Of a DNA stretch of 64,000 bases, positions 18,875-29,861 are shown piece after piece. The stretch comes from Favolaschia claudopus (Eukaryota; Basidiomycota; Agaricomycetes; Agaricales; Mycenaceae). Under the pieces are notes generated by a model. The model was not told where the DNA came from, did not search any database, and worked only from the letters and a program-made list of their open reading frames with translations. Within the stretch, counting starts at the first letter, position 1; every line of letters starts with the position of its first letter. A program made the translations under genes and the position numbers. The stretch lies in contig JAWWNJ010000264.1 of assembly GCA_037176885.1 (NCBI GenBank), positions 62,001 to 126,000 on the forward strand, written 5' to 3'.

Positions 18875-21800
18875 TTGCCTGGTGGAAGTATCTCCCTCCC
18901 TTCCGAAGCGCAAATTGAGATGGAAAAAATCGAGAAGCTTCTCGTCGGCGGCGCCTACCGTCCCAATCATAAAGTTGCTGTGGTAGGAAGAACAGGTGGC
19001 GGTCTTCGTCTTCTGCCTCCTCTTTTTGTACTGATAGGAGCCCCAGGGGTTCGCAGGAATGTCTTTTCAGCTGCTTTTCTCTAATCTTTCTTTCCTTAGA
19101 GCGGCAAGTCCACTCTCCTGAACGCGTTGCTAGGATGCTCCGTGCTTTCTGCCGCTGATATGGTTGATTTGTTTATCTTCAAGATCTAAGGATGTGACTG
19201 ACCCTTTCTCAGGGTGGCGCTTGTACCTCTGTTGTGACCGAGATATCGTATCAAGAGGGTTCAGAAGCGGTCGCCACGGTCTTGTTTAAGACTCGTCAGC
19301 AATGGGAAACGGTCAGCCAGAATCGTCATCGCCGTTCCTGACGTTCTTGAGGCTTACTTTTATTTCAGGAACTGAGGCATCTTGTAACTGATGTGTATGA
19401 GACTCACCTGGTTGCAAGGGTGGTAACTCACCCCGCCCATCAGTCACGACGCGAACAATCCCGACTCTCTTGGAAAATTGGCTAATGTTTGTCATCGGTC
19501 CATCAATTTACTGCTACCGCTCCTAATTTTTTCAAGATCTATCCCGAGTCGGTCGCCACTATCTTCCAGCTTATTCAAACTCAAAAACAGGTAGCCGGCA
19601 GGATCTGAAAAAGATGGGGACAGTAGAAAAGCAGGAGATGCTACCCGAACAATCAAAAGAGCTGGAATCTTCCCTTATCGACAACTTGCTCGACGATCCT
19701 GCTGTTAAGGACAAGTTGGGCAACGCCTCTACTGTTTCCGGTACTCCGAAAGACATCAGGGAAAAGGTATGTCGGCATATGTAGGCCCTACGCATCGATA
19801 GCCCGCTGACGGTATCCAGTTAAAACCTTTCTGGGGCGCTGCGACTTGGCCCCTCATAGCGAGGTGAAATTAGAGTGAATCGTGAACTTCGCCTCTTCAC
19901 TTAGCTTTTTATAGGGTGAACATACGTGGACCTTTCCCCGTGCTCTCCTCCGGAATTGTTCTCGCCGACCTTCCAGGCCATGGAGACGCTGATATTGGTG
20001 TGTTTCAATCCAGACGACCGTGTTCGAACTATCCTTGCCCTGATTATATTTTGCTGGTTCTTGTGTTAAAGTTCGCAACAAAGTCGCGGACCAGTATATG
20101 CAGGACGCCAACACAATATTTCTGGGTTAGTCAAGAGCGGAATACTCACTCTTCTCTTCTCTTCACTCACCATCACTGCTCGTCAGTCGCCCCGATCAAC
20201 AGGGCAATTGATGATGAGGTGAGAGGCTCCGATTGATTATTCAGTCAAGTGGTTTACTTACAATTGGCCCAGGGTGTACAGAATTACTTGAAGAAGCAGT
20301 GTGTGCCACTTTGTTGCTCCGATGGAAATTCTGATGTGCGTCTAGCATTTCGCAGAGCATCATCGACGGCAGAATTGCGGAAGATTCAGTTGTTTTGGTA
20401 CTTACCCAGCATGATGTGAGCCCCGCTGACCAACATCTTTCGTCAATTTCGCTGATGTTCCTTATCAGGTCATCGGAAGTAATGCTGACACTGCTTCCAG
20501 CAAAGACGCTGTAAATTTGAGTTCACAGGAAATCGCCTTCACTGAATCCACCTCTGTAGGAGATTGAAGAGCTTACCAATCAGCTCAAGACCCACAAAAG
20601 TCAAAAAAAGCAGCCAAAGGACTCGAAACATTCCCGACTTCCCGAAACACGGAAACTCAGGGCAAGTCTCGGCATAGCTATGTGCCAGAGACAGAAAGAA
20701 TTGGCGGTACGTGGCTATTTGAGGGCCAACAGCGCTTAATAGGGATATCTGTCCAGCAAGGTCGATGTCTTGCCGTGATATCCGCATTGCAACACAAGTA
20801 TCAAAGTATCTACGCCAATGTCTCCGGGGCGTCTGCACCACCTCGACCAATCCCTATTTTCTGTGTCGGCAGTTCGGATTACCTGTGCGGCTCTTGTACT
20901 CTCAGTTCCACTGGACACTCAGTCCCCATCCAGTATTCTACATGATCACAGCCCAACTAAGACCGCAATATTTTCATCGAAAAGCGAAGTTAGTTTTCTG
21001 GCACTAACCAGTCCAATATTCACTGTTCCGCCAGACTGGTATACCTGCACTGTACACACATACAATGCATATAGGGGAGCGTCAGGGTGTTTCAGACGCT
21101 ATTCATTTGCTGTTTCTTACCTATCAACTGCTCAATCAAAGTTCCATCACTGTAGAGGGTGATGATGAGGGGAGCGAGATACGATTGGAGAAGGTGCTAA
21201 CCTGTTCTTGTCGTGCTTCCTCTGCTCACTGTTAACATCGCAGGAGTGCGAACAAGAGGTTGCCTCCTTGGTCCAATCCATCGAGAAGATGTTTGCAATG
21301 ATCGTAGATGAATCCAGCCCACTTATTGATGCGGTAAGCCTTCCGCCTTTCTCATCGGAGGTCACATCCCATACGCATTTTAAGGCCAAGCAACAAAGTC
21401 TTCATGTCTTTCAAGCTGTCGCGGAGACGCACAAATGGAATCAATACCTTGCACTCATGCGGCGTCAAGGAGAATTCGGCTCCACAAACCTTAATGCGCT
21501 CCTTACTTCCCCAATCGCCGATTCCGAGTCTCTGCAGAGGCTATGGCATGTTGTGTTCAATGAAGATATTCCACGTACCGTCCTCCACTGCATGAAGGTG
21601 GTGCCATTCCATGTGTTTTAACCTGGCTTTCTGAATATCTGGATAGAGTATTCATACTGCCATTAGCAGCAGTGTTTCGAACCTGCGGCACAGATCGGTG
21701 GACAAATCTCTCCATTCAATTGAAACCTCGGTGCAGGACCTGTCTTCTACGATTACTAAGGGGATTACCATTCAGCAGCGGCAAGCGAGACGCATTTGGG

Positions 21801-22500
21801 CACCGTTGATGAAAACACGATTGTCTCCTCAATATGCTTCAGTTGCAGCAATAACTCCAGGGCGGAATCGATTTGCCAGAATGAAAGTGAGTTGCTTCAA
21901 GATCAACAACCTCTGCCATTGCTCACCTCACACAGGAGGCAAGTGCACCCTTCCCTGCATGATACCGAACAATGATATTTTTCAGTCAAATGAAAGCTTC
22001 ATTGAAGGCTCGGCTGTTCCCATATTTGAGGCATTGAAAGCAGGTATCAAAGGGGCATTAGCTGAATGCGTCGAACTGGTTCAAGCTGAACTTCAACATC
22101 GAGTTCGAGTCATTGTGCGGGATGTGACGGTGATTACTGGTATGGCACGTCATGCGGTGCATCTACGTGTTTGCTAAATAATTGCTCATCTGAAGCTGAT
22201 GACAAATGTCCGTCCTTTCTCGCCAAAGTTCGCGCCGACAAAGAGGAATCTATTTTTGAAATGATGGACTCCCTGAAGGCCCGAGTGCAGTGATATTATA
22301 CTCAAAATTTAGAGCACGTCGCGGCAAAGGCCTACTTTCCTCGATTGTAAAACACATTTCAAGAAGGTTCCTGTATATATTTGGGGAAGCAGCTTTTTCC
22401 AATCAAGTGGAAAGAATGTCTGCAACAAGGTTTGCAGAGTATTCGAGGATAACTACTGCGATTCCCGTAAATACTAGTCGTCACTGCCTTACATAAGGCA
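18875..22500 (+). pseudogene. Dynamin-like large GTPase, nuclear GTPase SLIP-GC type, many introns, decayed
   Basis: The N-terminal exon reads IEKLLVGG then VAVVGRTG, continued after an intron by SGKSTLLNALLG: the Walker A (G1) loop. Next come GGACTSVVTEI-like sequence at 19213 (a G2 candidate), LADLPGHGD at about 19960 (G3), DQYMQDANTIFL at 20090, INRAIDDE at 20200, and DGRIAEDSVVLVLTQHD at about 20360, equivalent to the G4 region. EIEELTNQLKTH follows at 20560. Downstream helical parts occur at 21244-21590, 21700-21890 and 21990-22130. This order fits SLIP-GC-like GTPases of mushrooms. At least two expected splice sites look damaged: the junction near 18987-19100 does not join in frame, and the expected donor near 19156 reads GATATG. 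Several segments need frame changes. It is probably a pseudogene or badly eroded copy; the C-terminal end is uncertain. Confidence 0.65.
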
Positions 22501-23021
22501 TAAATACTCTGCAGTAGAGCAAGGGGTGAGCGATATAAAAGGCTCGAACCTCTCAACGCCGTTACTATTCAACATTCTGGTGTTACTCCCTTCACCAACC
22601 AACTCGCTGAACATTTCGCTGGCCGCGCATTACGGTGGTCGCGGTTCAATTTCCGCGGCAGGGATGGCGTGACACATGGGTCACGGTGATCAGTGATGTT
22701 TGTTGAAGTTAGGGTCGAAATAGTATACGTACGTACAGTAAAAAGTATTGGAAAGTCTACAGAAAAACCAAAGAACCAAGCACCAAATTGCCATGTGCAT
22801 AATGGTGGTCAACCTGGAGGTACGTGGGAGCTCAGCCAAAGGCGAGCTTGCGAGCCTGGCTGAGTGTACGGCAAGAGCACGGCGGATCGTGCCGGGCCTG
22901 CCGACATAGCCACTGATCTCCTGATCACCTCCGCTCATCGTCGCGTCTGCTCTCAAGCATGACCACCACATCTCTTTGCGGCCTCCCACTTCCTCTCCCG
23001 TCCACTTTTGACTTCGCCGCC
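22501..23021. other. Spacer after the GTPase remnant
   Basis: No convincing gene was found. Around 22570-22680 a plus-strand frame reads GVTPFTNQLAEHF and then a basic tract, which may be an eroded tail of the GTPase locus. TACGTACGTACAG lies near 22725. Confidence 0.4.
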
Positions 23022-23023
23022 TA

Positions 23024-23578
23024 CAGTGGTGGCAAATAGAAATTGCCGTGGCTTTTTGGTAAAAAAGTCGATGTATACTTCACCGAATGACCTCAAATAA
23101 GATGTAGAGATGGGTATGTGATACCTCTGTACCTCTTAGAACACTCAGCAACATATCATGCACTGAGAATGCATCAATAATGGATGGTTTCCGATTTTTG
23201 CCATATCCGGAAAAACACAATGTACCCTCAGCAAAAAAGTGTCATAATAGGATAAAAGTACTTGAAAAACAATGCTAGTTCTCACTTTGATTGACTGGAA
23301 TTGATCGTTATTTGAGCTCACAACGGCCGCTCGAAGTAGGTCATTTTAGCTATTTTCTCTGCATTTTCAGCTATTTTGTGTGAAAATAGCCAACTCTGAG
23401 CGGTTGTTGTGAGTTCAAATGAGGGTCAATTCCATTCAACAAAAGTGGAAACTAGGACTGTTTTTCAAGTACCTTCATCCTATTGTGACACTTTTTTGCT
23501 GAGGATACATTGAGTCTTTCCAGATATGGCGATAATCAGAAACTGCCCTGTTATTGATGCATTGTCAGGGCATAATAT
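23024..23578 (-). mobile_element. Partial inverted copy of the fold-back element
   Basis: These 555 bases are a nearly exact reverse complement of 23706-24263, beginning CAGTGGTGGCAAATAGAAAT after a TA at 23022-23023. It lacks the other end of the element. The junction with the complete copy is a TA at 23578-23579. Confidence 0.8.
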
Positions 23579-23579
23579 A

Positions 23580-24263
23580 CAGTGGTGGCAAATAGAAATT
23601 GCCGTGGCTTCTTGGCCAAAATCTTGCTGTATACTTCACGGAATGACCTGAAATAAGATGTAGAGATAAATATATGATACCTCTGTACTGCTTAGAACAC
23701 TCAGCTATATATTATGCCCTGACAATGCATCAATAACAGGGCAGTTTCTGATTATCGCCATATCTGGAAAGACTCAATGTATCCTCAGCAAAAAAGTGTC
23801 ACAATAGGATGAAGGTACTTGAAAAACAGTCCTAGTTTCCACTTTTGTTGAATGGAATTGACCCTCATTTGAACTCACAACAACCGCTCAGAGTTGGCTA
23901 TTTTCACACAAAATAGCTGAAAATGCAGAGAAAATAGCTAAAATGACCTACTTCGAGCGGCCGTTGTGAGCTCAAATAACGATCAATTCCAGTCAATCAA
24001 AGTGAGAACTAGCATTGTTTTTCAAGTACTTTTATCCTATTATGACACTTTTTTGCTGAGGGTACATTGTGTTTTTCCGGATATGGCAAAAATCGGAAAC
24101 CATCCATTATTGATGCATTCTCAGTGCATGATATGTTGCTGAGTGTTCTAAGAGGTACAGAGGTATCACATACCCATCTCTACATCTTATTTGAGGTCAT
24201 TCGGTGAAGTATACATCGACTTTTTTACCAAAAAGCCACGGCAATTTCTATTTGCCACCACTG
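23580..24263 (+). mobile_element. TA-flanked fold-back element, 684 bp
   Basis: It begins CAGTGGTGGCAAATAGAAAT, ends with the reverse complement, and is bordered by TA (23578-23579 and 24264-24265). Its two halves are imperfect inverted repeats of roughly 300 bp, with a central region around TGAGCTCAAATAACG. It has no transposase. The ends and target fit a Tc1/mariner-type non-autonomous element. Confidence 0.8.
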
Positions 24264-25243
24264 TATATTCGGAACGCAGCTCATGGTCAACCCACGCATC
24301 GTTTCCGCTGTCGCAACCGGTGAGACTCCCATCCCCGACATCTTCCCACGTTTCTCTACACCACAAGATTTATTTTCCTCTCCACTGGTGGAGCGACAAG
24401 ATACTTAGACAAGCCTTCGACTATCCTCATTCCATCCCAACCACCACCATCACTGCCGTCCAAACCTCCTCCCTGATAGCTCCGCCATCCGTCATGGTCG
24501 TAAACGTCGCCAAGGCGCTCAGAGAACTGGGTGAAGAAGATGAAGCTCAACTTACGCCTGGACTCTGGCGCCAATCCGCTCGCAACCTCCTCAATTCGTT
24601 CAAGCTCCTGTGCCCGCCGCTAGACCCCGCTAACCCCTCCGGCCCGAAGTACACTCACGCCTCGGAATTCGAGAAACACGTACTGTTCTTCGCCAACCTT
24701 GATTGTTTTGAGGAGTCCATGTCGATCTGGAGCCCTGTCGAGCGAAAGCTCCGCTATGAGCTGTTCCGAGACGGCATTTTGACCACCGTCTTTGGGAGCA
24801 GCGCATTGGTATTGCACAGAGCACTCACGATTACATACGCTCCCTCGGCATGACCCCCCTCGTCGCTACCGCCCGCTACACCTGCGTCCTCGCCTTCCAA
24901 GCGCGCCCTTCATGACGATCAGAATCCGTCTGCCACCAAGCAGCCCCGGTGTACTCGAGGCGACGAACCGCGGGGTGCTCCTCCAATCACCCGCGAGGGA
25001 TCCGCTGCTCGGGATCGCACCCCCTGCTGCCTCATCTGCGCAGGGCCGCACATGGCACAAGATCACTCCTCCACAAAAGCCACATTTCAAGACGGGACAG
25101 ATCATTTCTCCCGACTTCTCGTCGAAACTCGCGACATTCGCACCATCAAACCTTTTCGTGGCCAAGGCTCAAAGTCCCTCTGCATCGGCTTCAACATCAA
25201 CAAGTCCTGCACTGTTGCCCATGACGCAGACCGAGTCCATGCC

Positions 25244-25497
25244 TGTCAGGACATGAATTTGTTCGTTCGCATCATTCCGAGTTGGGATGTTCCTTATCTC
25301 TTGATATCTATCTACATCTATATACTTCCCGTAGTTGAGTATGGTCTACAATCAATCACTCTTACTCTTAACCCCCATCTTGACCTCTGAGTCTTTCTCT
25401 CTTGTGCCCCTCCGTGTGCTCCTGCACCTGCACTCCAGCAGCTCTTGTTCCGATCGAGCTCTATCGGCTTCCAGCCACCTCGGTTTATATTCTGATA
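25244..25497 (+). repeat. 5' LTR of the Copia-type element
   Basis: This 254-bp LTR is identical by eye to 26633-26886. The target duplication ATGCC precedes it. A TATA-like CTATATACTT is at about 25318. Confidence 0.9.
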
Positions 25498-25508
25498 GGT
25501 TATGGGCC
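25498..25508 (+). promoter_or_regulatory. Primer-binding site candidate GGTTATGGGCC
   Basis: It lies directly inside the 5' LTR. The complement GGCCCATAACC resembles the anticodon arm of initiator-Met tRNA (CAT anticodon), as used for half-tRNA priming by some Copia elements. Confidence 0.6.
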
Positions 25509-26632
25509 CCGCGCCCTAGCGCCTGAGCTTGATGCGAGAGCGGCTTGCTCCAGCGTGCCTCCGGAATCTTACCATCCACTCGTTAATTCACTGCTCATCC
25601 TGATCTACGCCATCCTCGCATCCACCTCGACTCTTTGCTGTTCTTCCTAGGTCTTCCTCTCGAGCCTCCCTTACACTGCAGCCTCGACACTCTTATCTCT
25701 ACAGCATCTACTGGTTCTCACGCTGCTGTACAGACCTCTCACGGATGTCAAGTGTCCGTGCACATGACCTGCTCATCCCGATGACTCTCCGAAAGTTCTT
25801 TCCCACACACTGTGCTCAGTTCTCCCACACTGTGTGCCGCTTCGACCTCTCTCTGGATCCTCACTGGGTAAAGGAATTGTTTCCTTCCATGATCCATCCA
25901 TCATCCCCAGCATTCTCACCCTCGAGGAGGTTATTATTTACCTCAATTGTCCTGCTGTTCCGCGGATTCCAACGGTGCTCCTCTGGTGTACAGCCAATGC
26001 CGGTTCACTTCCCCTTGCACGACAATTCCTACCAACATCAGCTTCCATATTCATTCTGCCGACCTCTTCCTTTCCATCACAGGATCACAACCCTTACCGT
26101 TCGGCAGAACACACCACGAACTTCCAATCCTAACCACTGCACTGCAAGCTGCGGTCTCTTGGGATAGGTGGGAGCCAACATTGCTGCTCCACCTGCTGTG
26201 CTGTACTTGCGCACACAGCATACCACATCCAGATTTTATTGTTCACTTGGATACTGGAGCCAATTTTCGCTGGTATTTTTTCTAGGTATCTAATGGCTAT
26301 GCACGCAGGATCTGGTCATCACCAGGTGAAAGCTCATGGGCTTCCACATGGATCGCACATTTGGGCGACCAATTATAGCAGGGTTGCGGAGACTAAACTT
26401 GTTCTCCGCCGACTTCTCCATTGTAGCGCAACTGTCTTTTCGACCGTTCGGTGACGGGGACTGTAGCCATTGTCTCGATTGCAGTTTGCGCTGCCCTGGG
26501 CGTTGTTTTTGGTATGACTGCTATAGTTCTTTCTGTCTTCTGAATGTGCTATTCGGTGGGAGCTCTCGCACATTCGTTATTGTTGCTTTTATTCCTTTGT
26601 AGGCTATATCTCGTTCTTTGCGAAGGTGGGAG

Positions 26633-26886
26633 TGTCAGGACATGAATTTGTTCGTTCGCATCATTCCGAGTTGGGATGTTCCTTATCTCTTGATATCTAT
26701 CTACATCTATATACTTCCCGTAGTTGAGTATGGTCTACAATCAATCACTCTTACTCTTAACCCCCATCTTGACCTCTGAGTCTTTCTCTCTTGTGCCCCT
26801 CCGTGTGCTCCTGCACCTGCACTCCAGCAGCTCTTGTTCCGATCGAGCTCTATCGGCTTCCAGCCACCTCGGTTTATATTCTGATA
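26633..26886 (+). repeat. 3' LTR of the Copia-type element
   Basis: This is a 254-bp copy of 25244-25497. It is preceded by the purine tract AAGGTGGGAG at 26623-26632 and followed by the target duplication ATGCC. Confidence 0.9.
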
Positions 26887-26989
26887 ATGCCTGCTCCCTC
26901 TGCGGCGGCGATCACCCCGCCCTGGCAAGACATCCCATGTGTCGAAGAGTACGAGACGGGGTCATCATACCCTGATTTTGTGCCTCATC

Positions 26990-27605
26990 CGCTTTCTTTT
27001 CTTGAGCACATCTCTAATCCTACACCTACTACTCTCACATATCCTGACTTGCTCCCGGCAGTGCATCTGCGTCCGCACCCGCGCGGCGTGAACGACTTCT
27101 CCTCGGCTACCGTACTCGTTGCTTGACCGCGTGGTGCAGCCGTATGATGTCGACACGTTTCAAGCCCTTTTAGCGAAGCACAATCTCACCTCAGCCAGCC
27201 TCAGCCTATCCCCACCTCATCCGCAATCTGCGCTATGGCTTCCCTCTCGGTCGTCTTCCTCGCCTCTCCTCCACGGTCATCATTCCCAACCACCCCTCAG
27301 CCTTGTCGGAACGCGAGACAGTCTTGGAGTACCTGCGCACCGAGCTGGAAGCCGGACGCATGGAGAGTCCATTCTCGCGGTCCGAGATGGAAATGGTCTG
27401 CCGTGCGCCTTTTACGCCTCGCCCCTCATCGTCGCTTCTCACGATGAGGGCCCAGATTTGCCGCCGAAGAAGAGAGTTTGCCGGAACCTTGCAAAGGGTG
27501 ACAAGATCCTGCGGTGAATTCGTTCATTGCGAAGGAGGATTTTCCGACGAGATTCGACATGCCAGCGAAGATGGCGGAACTGGTGAGTGGCTCGTTGTAT
27601 GTTTT

Positions 27606-27654
<49 letters not shown>

Positions 27655-28402
27655 TTTTTCTTCGTGTGCTTTGCGCACCTTTATGCCAAAGCTTCGGCGG
27701 AGGTCATCAATCTGGCGTGACGACGTCCCTCTCCTCACCTCTGGCGCGACGGCGTCCATCCTCATCTTTGGCGCGACGGCGTCCTTCATCTTATCAAGCT
27801 TATCTGCTTGTCATCTTTCTCTCCTCGTCCTCTGTAAACATGTTTCCTACATGTTCCTCACACTTCTCTCTCTCAGGTTGCCTCAGCTCCTCCCGGCGCA
27901 CAAGCCTGTGCTTTTCGATATTAAATCCTTTCATCGTACATGTCCCGTACTTCCTCATCATAAACCATTCCTTGTTGTGCACTACGACCAAAAATTCTAT
28001 CTTGATCACTGTTGTCCTTTTGGCCTTGCGTCGGCTAGCAGTAATGCGGGGCAGATCTGCAACGCCCTTGTTGATATTTGGCAGGCAGAGATTGGCATTC
28101 ACGGTCGCGTTCTCAAATATGAGGGACGACCTTCCCGTTGTCCGTTTCCCCTCAGCATCTTCTTTCTCAGACCGCTTCTCTTACCATTTCAATCGTACAT
28201 TCATCCTTGCTCCCATTCTTCCTCTGAACACACCTTGGCATCCCACCAAGACAGGTGCTGACTTCTTCGACTCGATCATCTATCTCGGCTTTCTTTGGGA
28301 CTTGCCCAACCGACGTGTCTCCCTCCCTGATGAGAAGCGCCTCAAGTATCTTGCTCGAGTTCGCAACATGATGACGAAGTCATCTATGGTGCCCTCCACT
28401 TA
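26990..28402 (+). pseudogene. DIRS-type reverse transcriptase, frameshifted, with predicted intron
   Basis: Coding pieces read LRPHPRGVNDFSSATVLV (27066), then ERETVLEYLRTELEAGRMES (27306), NSFIAKEDFPTRFDMPAKMAEL (to 27582), a predicted intron 27583-27876 (GTGAGT..CTCAG), then AFDIKSFHRTCPVLPHHKPF, FGLASASSNAGQICNALVDI, and later IIYLGFLWDLPNRRVSLPDE. These follow the RT fingers and palm of DIRS-like elements. The catalytic motif, which in relatives is Y-x-D-D, is broken by one extra G at 28121-28125, so the part before it and the part after are in different frames. A frame change also occurs near 27120-27130. It is inactive. Confidence 0.6.
27607..27654 (+). repeat. 48-base C homopolymer
   Basis: Forty-eight consecutive C lie within the predicted RT intron. 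On the minus strand this is G48, able to form quadruplex structures. Length polymorphism or an assembly artefact is possible. Long polyproline or polyglycine frames across it are artefacts of the run. Confidence 0.95.
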
Positions 28403-28940
28403 GTCACCACCAATTTGTGACAACCGTTACTACTCGGCCAGGAAAACACCGATTTTTTATTCCTCTTGGGAAAACACTCAGTTTCACGCAAGGAATCTTT
28501 TGGCAAGACAGAATTTTTATAGCGACAAAATTGAGCGAGTTATAAAACTTCTGACCCCCCAAATTGGGACTGTCCCTCCGAATATGTCCCTACTAGTCAA
28601 AACTCTCTGCGACACGTTGTGGGATACGTCTGTGAGACTTGTATACCTAGAACTAAACTTGCGGACGTGTAATTGAGCATCCTGAGTCGCCATGCCGGAT
28701 GACGGTGACGATGATTCGGCACGAGGATGTCGACCAGCACGCGCTCTGGCTGCCGCACTCAACAAGTATTTTCGTTTGCGGACCATGGAAGACGGGCAGA
28801 CGTATTATAGACAGTGTAGATGTAGAAAAGTGTCTTTCTGCAGGCGAAAAGAGGTATATACAAAAAAAAATTCGGCCTTCGGCCGATTTGGGACTAGTAC
28901 ATTTTTGGCGGCGACTAAGCGGAGGGCACCATAAACACGA
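28403..28940. other. Foreign stretch inside the DIRS-type element
   Basis: RT-like coding ends at about 28400 and RNase-H-like coding resumes at about 28941. The sequence between has no recognisable domain or clear terminal repeats. A small hairpin (TCGGCCTTCGGCCGA) occurs at about 28873-28887. Confidence 0.4.
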
Positions 28941-29535
28941 GCTTCTTGATATACAGGAGATTCATGGCTCGCTCTGTCACCTCTGCTTCATCTATCCCGA
29001 TGGCGCTTCCCACCTCGCGGTTTTTTCAAATTTAATGGCCGGGTACAAGGGAAACTCCTTTGCTCGCCGTTACTTGTCGAATTCCGCGCGCAACACTCTG
29101 CGTTGGTGGGAAACCAAGCTCATCGATGTCTCCTCATTCCGCCAGCTTCGTCCACTGGGTCCCCTGCAGGATCTAGGCATCTATGTCGATGCGAGTACAT
29201 CCTGGGGTGTAGCAGTTGTTATCGGTACCTATTGGTATGCGCTACAACTCACGCCAGACTGGAAGCGGCCGGGGATCGACATATGTTGGCTGGAGGCCGT
29301 CGCCATTGAGTTACTTTTCAGGTTCCTCGAGCAACTCAACGTCCGGCCCACATTTTGTCCAACAACTTTTGAACATCATCTACGGATCAAGGACTTCATC
29401 ATTATATGCCTGATCGGGCCATCAAAATTGATCGCGAGCAGTTCAACGCATATGCATATTATTAATATCACTTTGATATCACTTGGATCTGTTGTAGGAG
29501 ACGCGTCGGTTCCGGTGCTGTCTGGGTATTGCTGA
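28941..29535 (+). pseudogene. RNase H-like part of the DIRS-type element
   Basis: The frame reads LLDIQEIHGSLCHLCFIYPD, then NTLRWWETKL, LGIYVDASTSWGVAVVIG and WLEAVAIELLFRFLE. YVDASTSWG carries the first acidic residue of an RNase H fold, and WLEAVAIELL the glutamate. After about 29350 the frame decays. It fits the RNase H domain that follows RT in DIRS-like elements. No downstream recombinase is visible before 31 kb. Confidence 0.6.
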
Positions 29536-29707
29536 AGTACTGCCACGGCACAGCCAGCTACAGCAGGGTACAGCCTACCCAGTCACTCTCAGTCATTCGT
29601 CGTCTTAAGCTTTTTCCCATACATTCCATTTTAGGACACTCGAGTGAATCCTGTCGCGCGCAGCAAGAATAGCAGAGTAAAATTAAAAAATCGCCAGGCC
29701 CATAACC

Positions 29708-29841
29708 TGTTGAGATGGTGGTAGAAGGGGAAGAAGGGATCAATATATACCAGTACGACAGGGCCGAGTACTTACATGTAGGGATGACACATGAGATATG
29801 AATAATATCGTCCTTCTCAAGTCCTTCTAACAATTCCAACA
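29708..29841 (-). repeat. Copia-type LTR (solo or 5' LTR remnant)
   Basis: On the minus strand the sequence runs TGTTGGAATTG to ATCTCAACA (134 bp), with TATA-like GTATATATTG inside. It is followed immediately by GGTTATGGGCC (29707-29697), the same primer-site candidate as in the element at 25244. No second LTR or coding part was found nearby, so it is a remnant. A 14-bp perfect hairpin with one-base loop overlaps its upstream end (29833-29861). Confidence 0.55.
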
Positions 29842-29861
29842 GGTGCAGCACCTGTTGGAAT

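Larger units (their letters stand above)
25244..26886 (+). mobile_element. Non-autonomous Copia-type LTR element, 1,643 bp, TSD ATGCC
   Basis: Two 254-bp LTRs (25244-25497 and 26633-26886), identical by eye, begin TGTCAGGACATG and end TATTCTGATA. ATGCC lies outside both (25239-25243 and 26887-26891). The primer-site candidate GGTTATGGGCC follows the 5' LTR, and AAGGTGGGAG precedes the 3' LTR. The 1,135-bp inside has no recognisable gag or pol, only frames full of stops. It must be moved by proteins from another element. The identical LTRs imply a recent arrival. Confidence 0.9.
24494..26980 (+). pseudogene. First ORF of the DIRS-type element, zinc-knuckle-like, split by insertion
   Basis: From ATG 24494 the frame reads a helical N-terminus (LRELGEEDEAQLTPGLWRQS, then FANLDCFEESMSIWSPVERK). 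A frame change near 24790 leads to a basic stretch and then CCLICAGPHMAQDH, a C-x2-C-x3-H-x4-H motif at about 25030. A second motif of the same kind (CSLCGGDHPALARH) is completed only after the inserted element, at 26892-26930. It is a probable gag-like nucleic-acid binder of the retroelement. The coding sequence on both sides of the insertion and the ATGCC duplication show that it was once continuous. Confidence 0.55.
24267..29540 (+). mobile_element. Degenerate DIRS-type retroelement, interrupted
   Basis: In order on the plus strand are a zinc-knuckle first ORF (24494-25243 resuming at 26887), RT (about 27000-28400) and RNase H (about 28930-29410). RT and RNase H residues resemble the DIRS/tyrosine-recombinase retroelements found in mushrooms. 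A 1.64-kb Copia-type element (25244-26886) and a 540-base foreign stretch (28403-28940) interrupt it. No tyrosine recombinase or terminal repeats were found. Confidence 0.6.

Noticed and set aside
27514..27789. Polyproline and polyglycine proteins across the C48 run
   Set aside because: Homopolymer artefacts; the run lies in a predicted intron.
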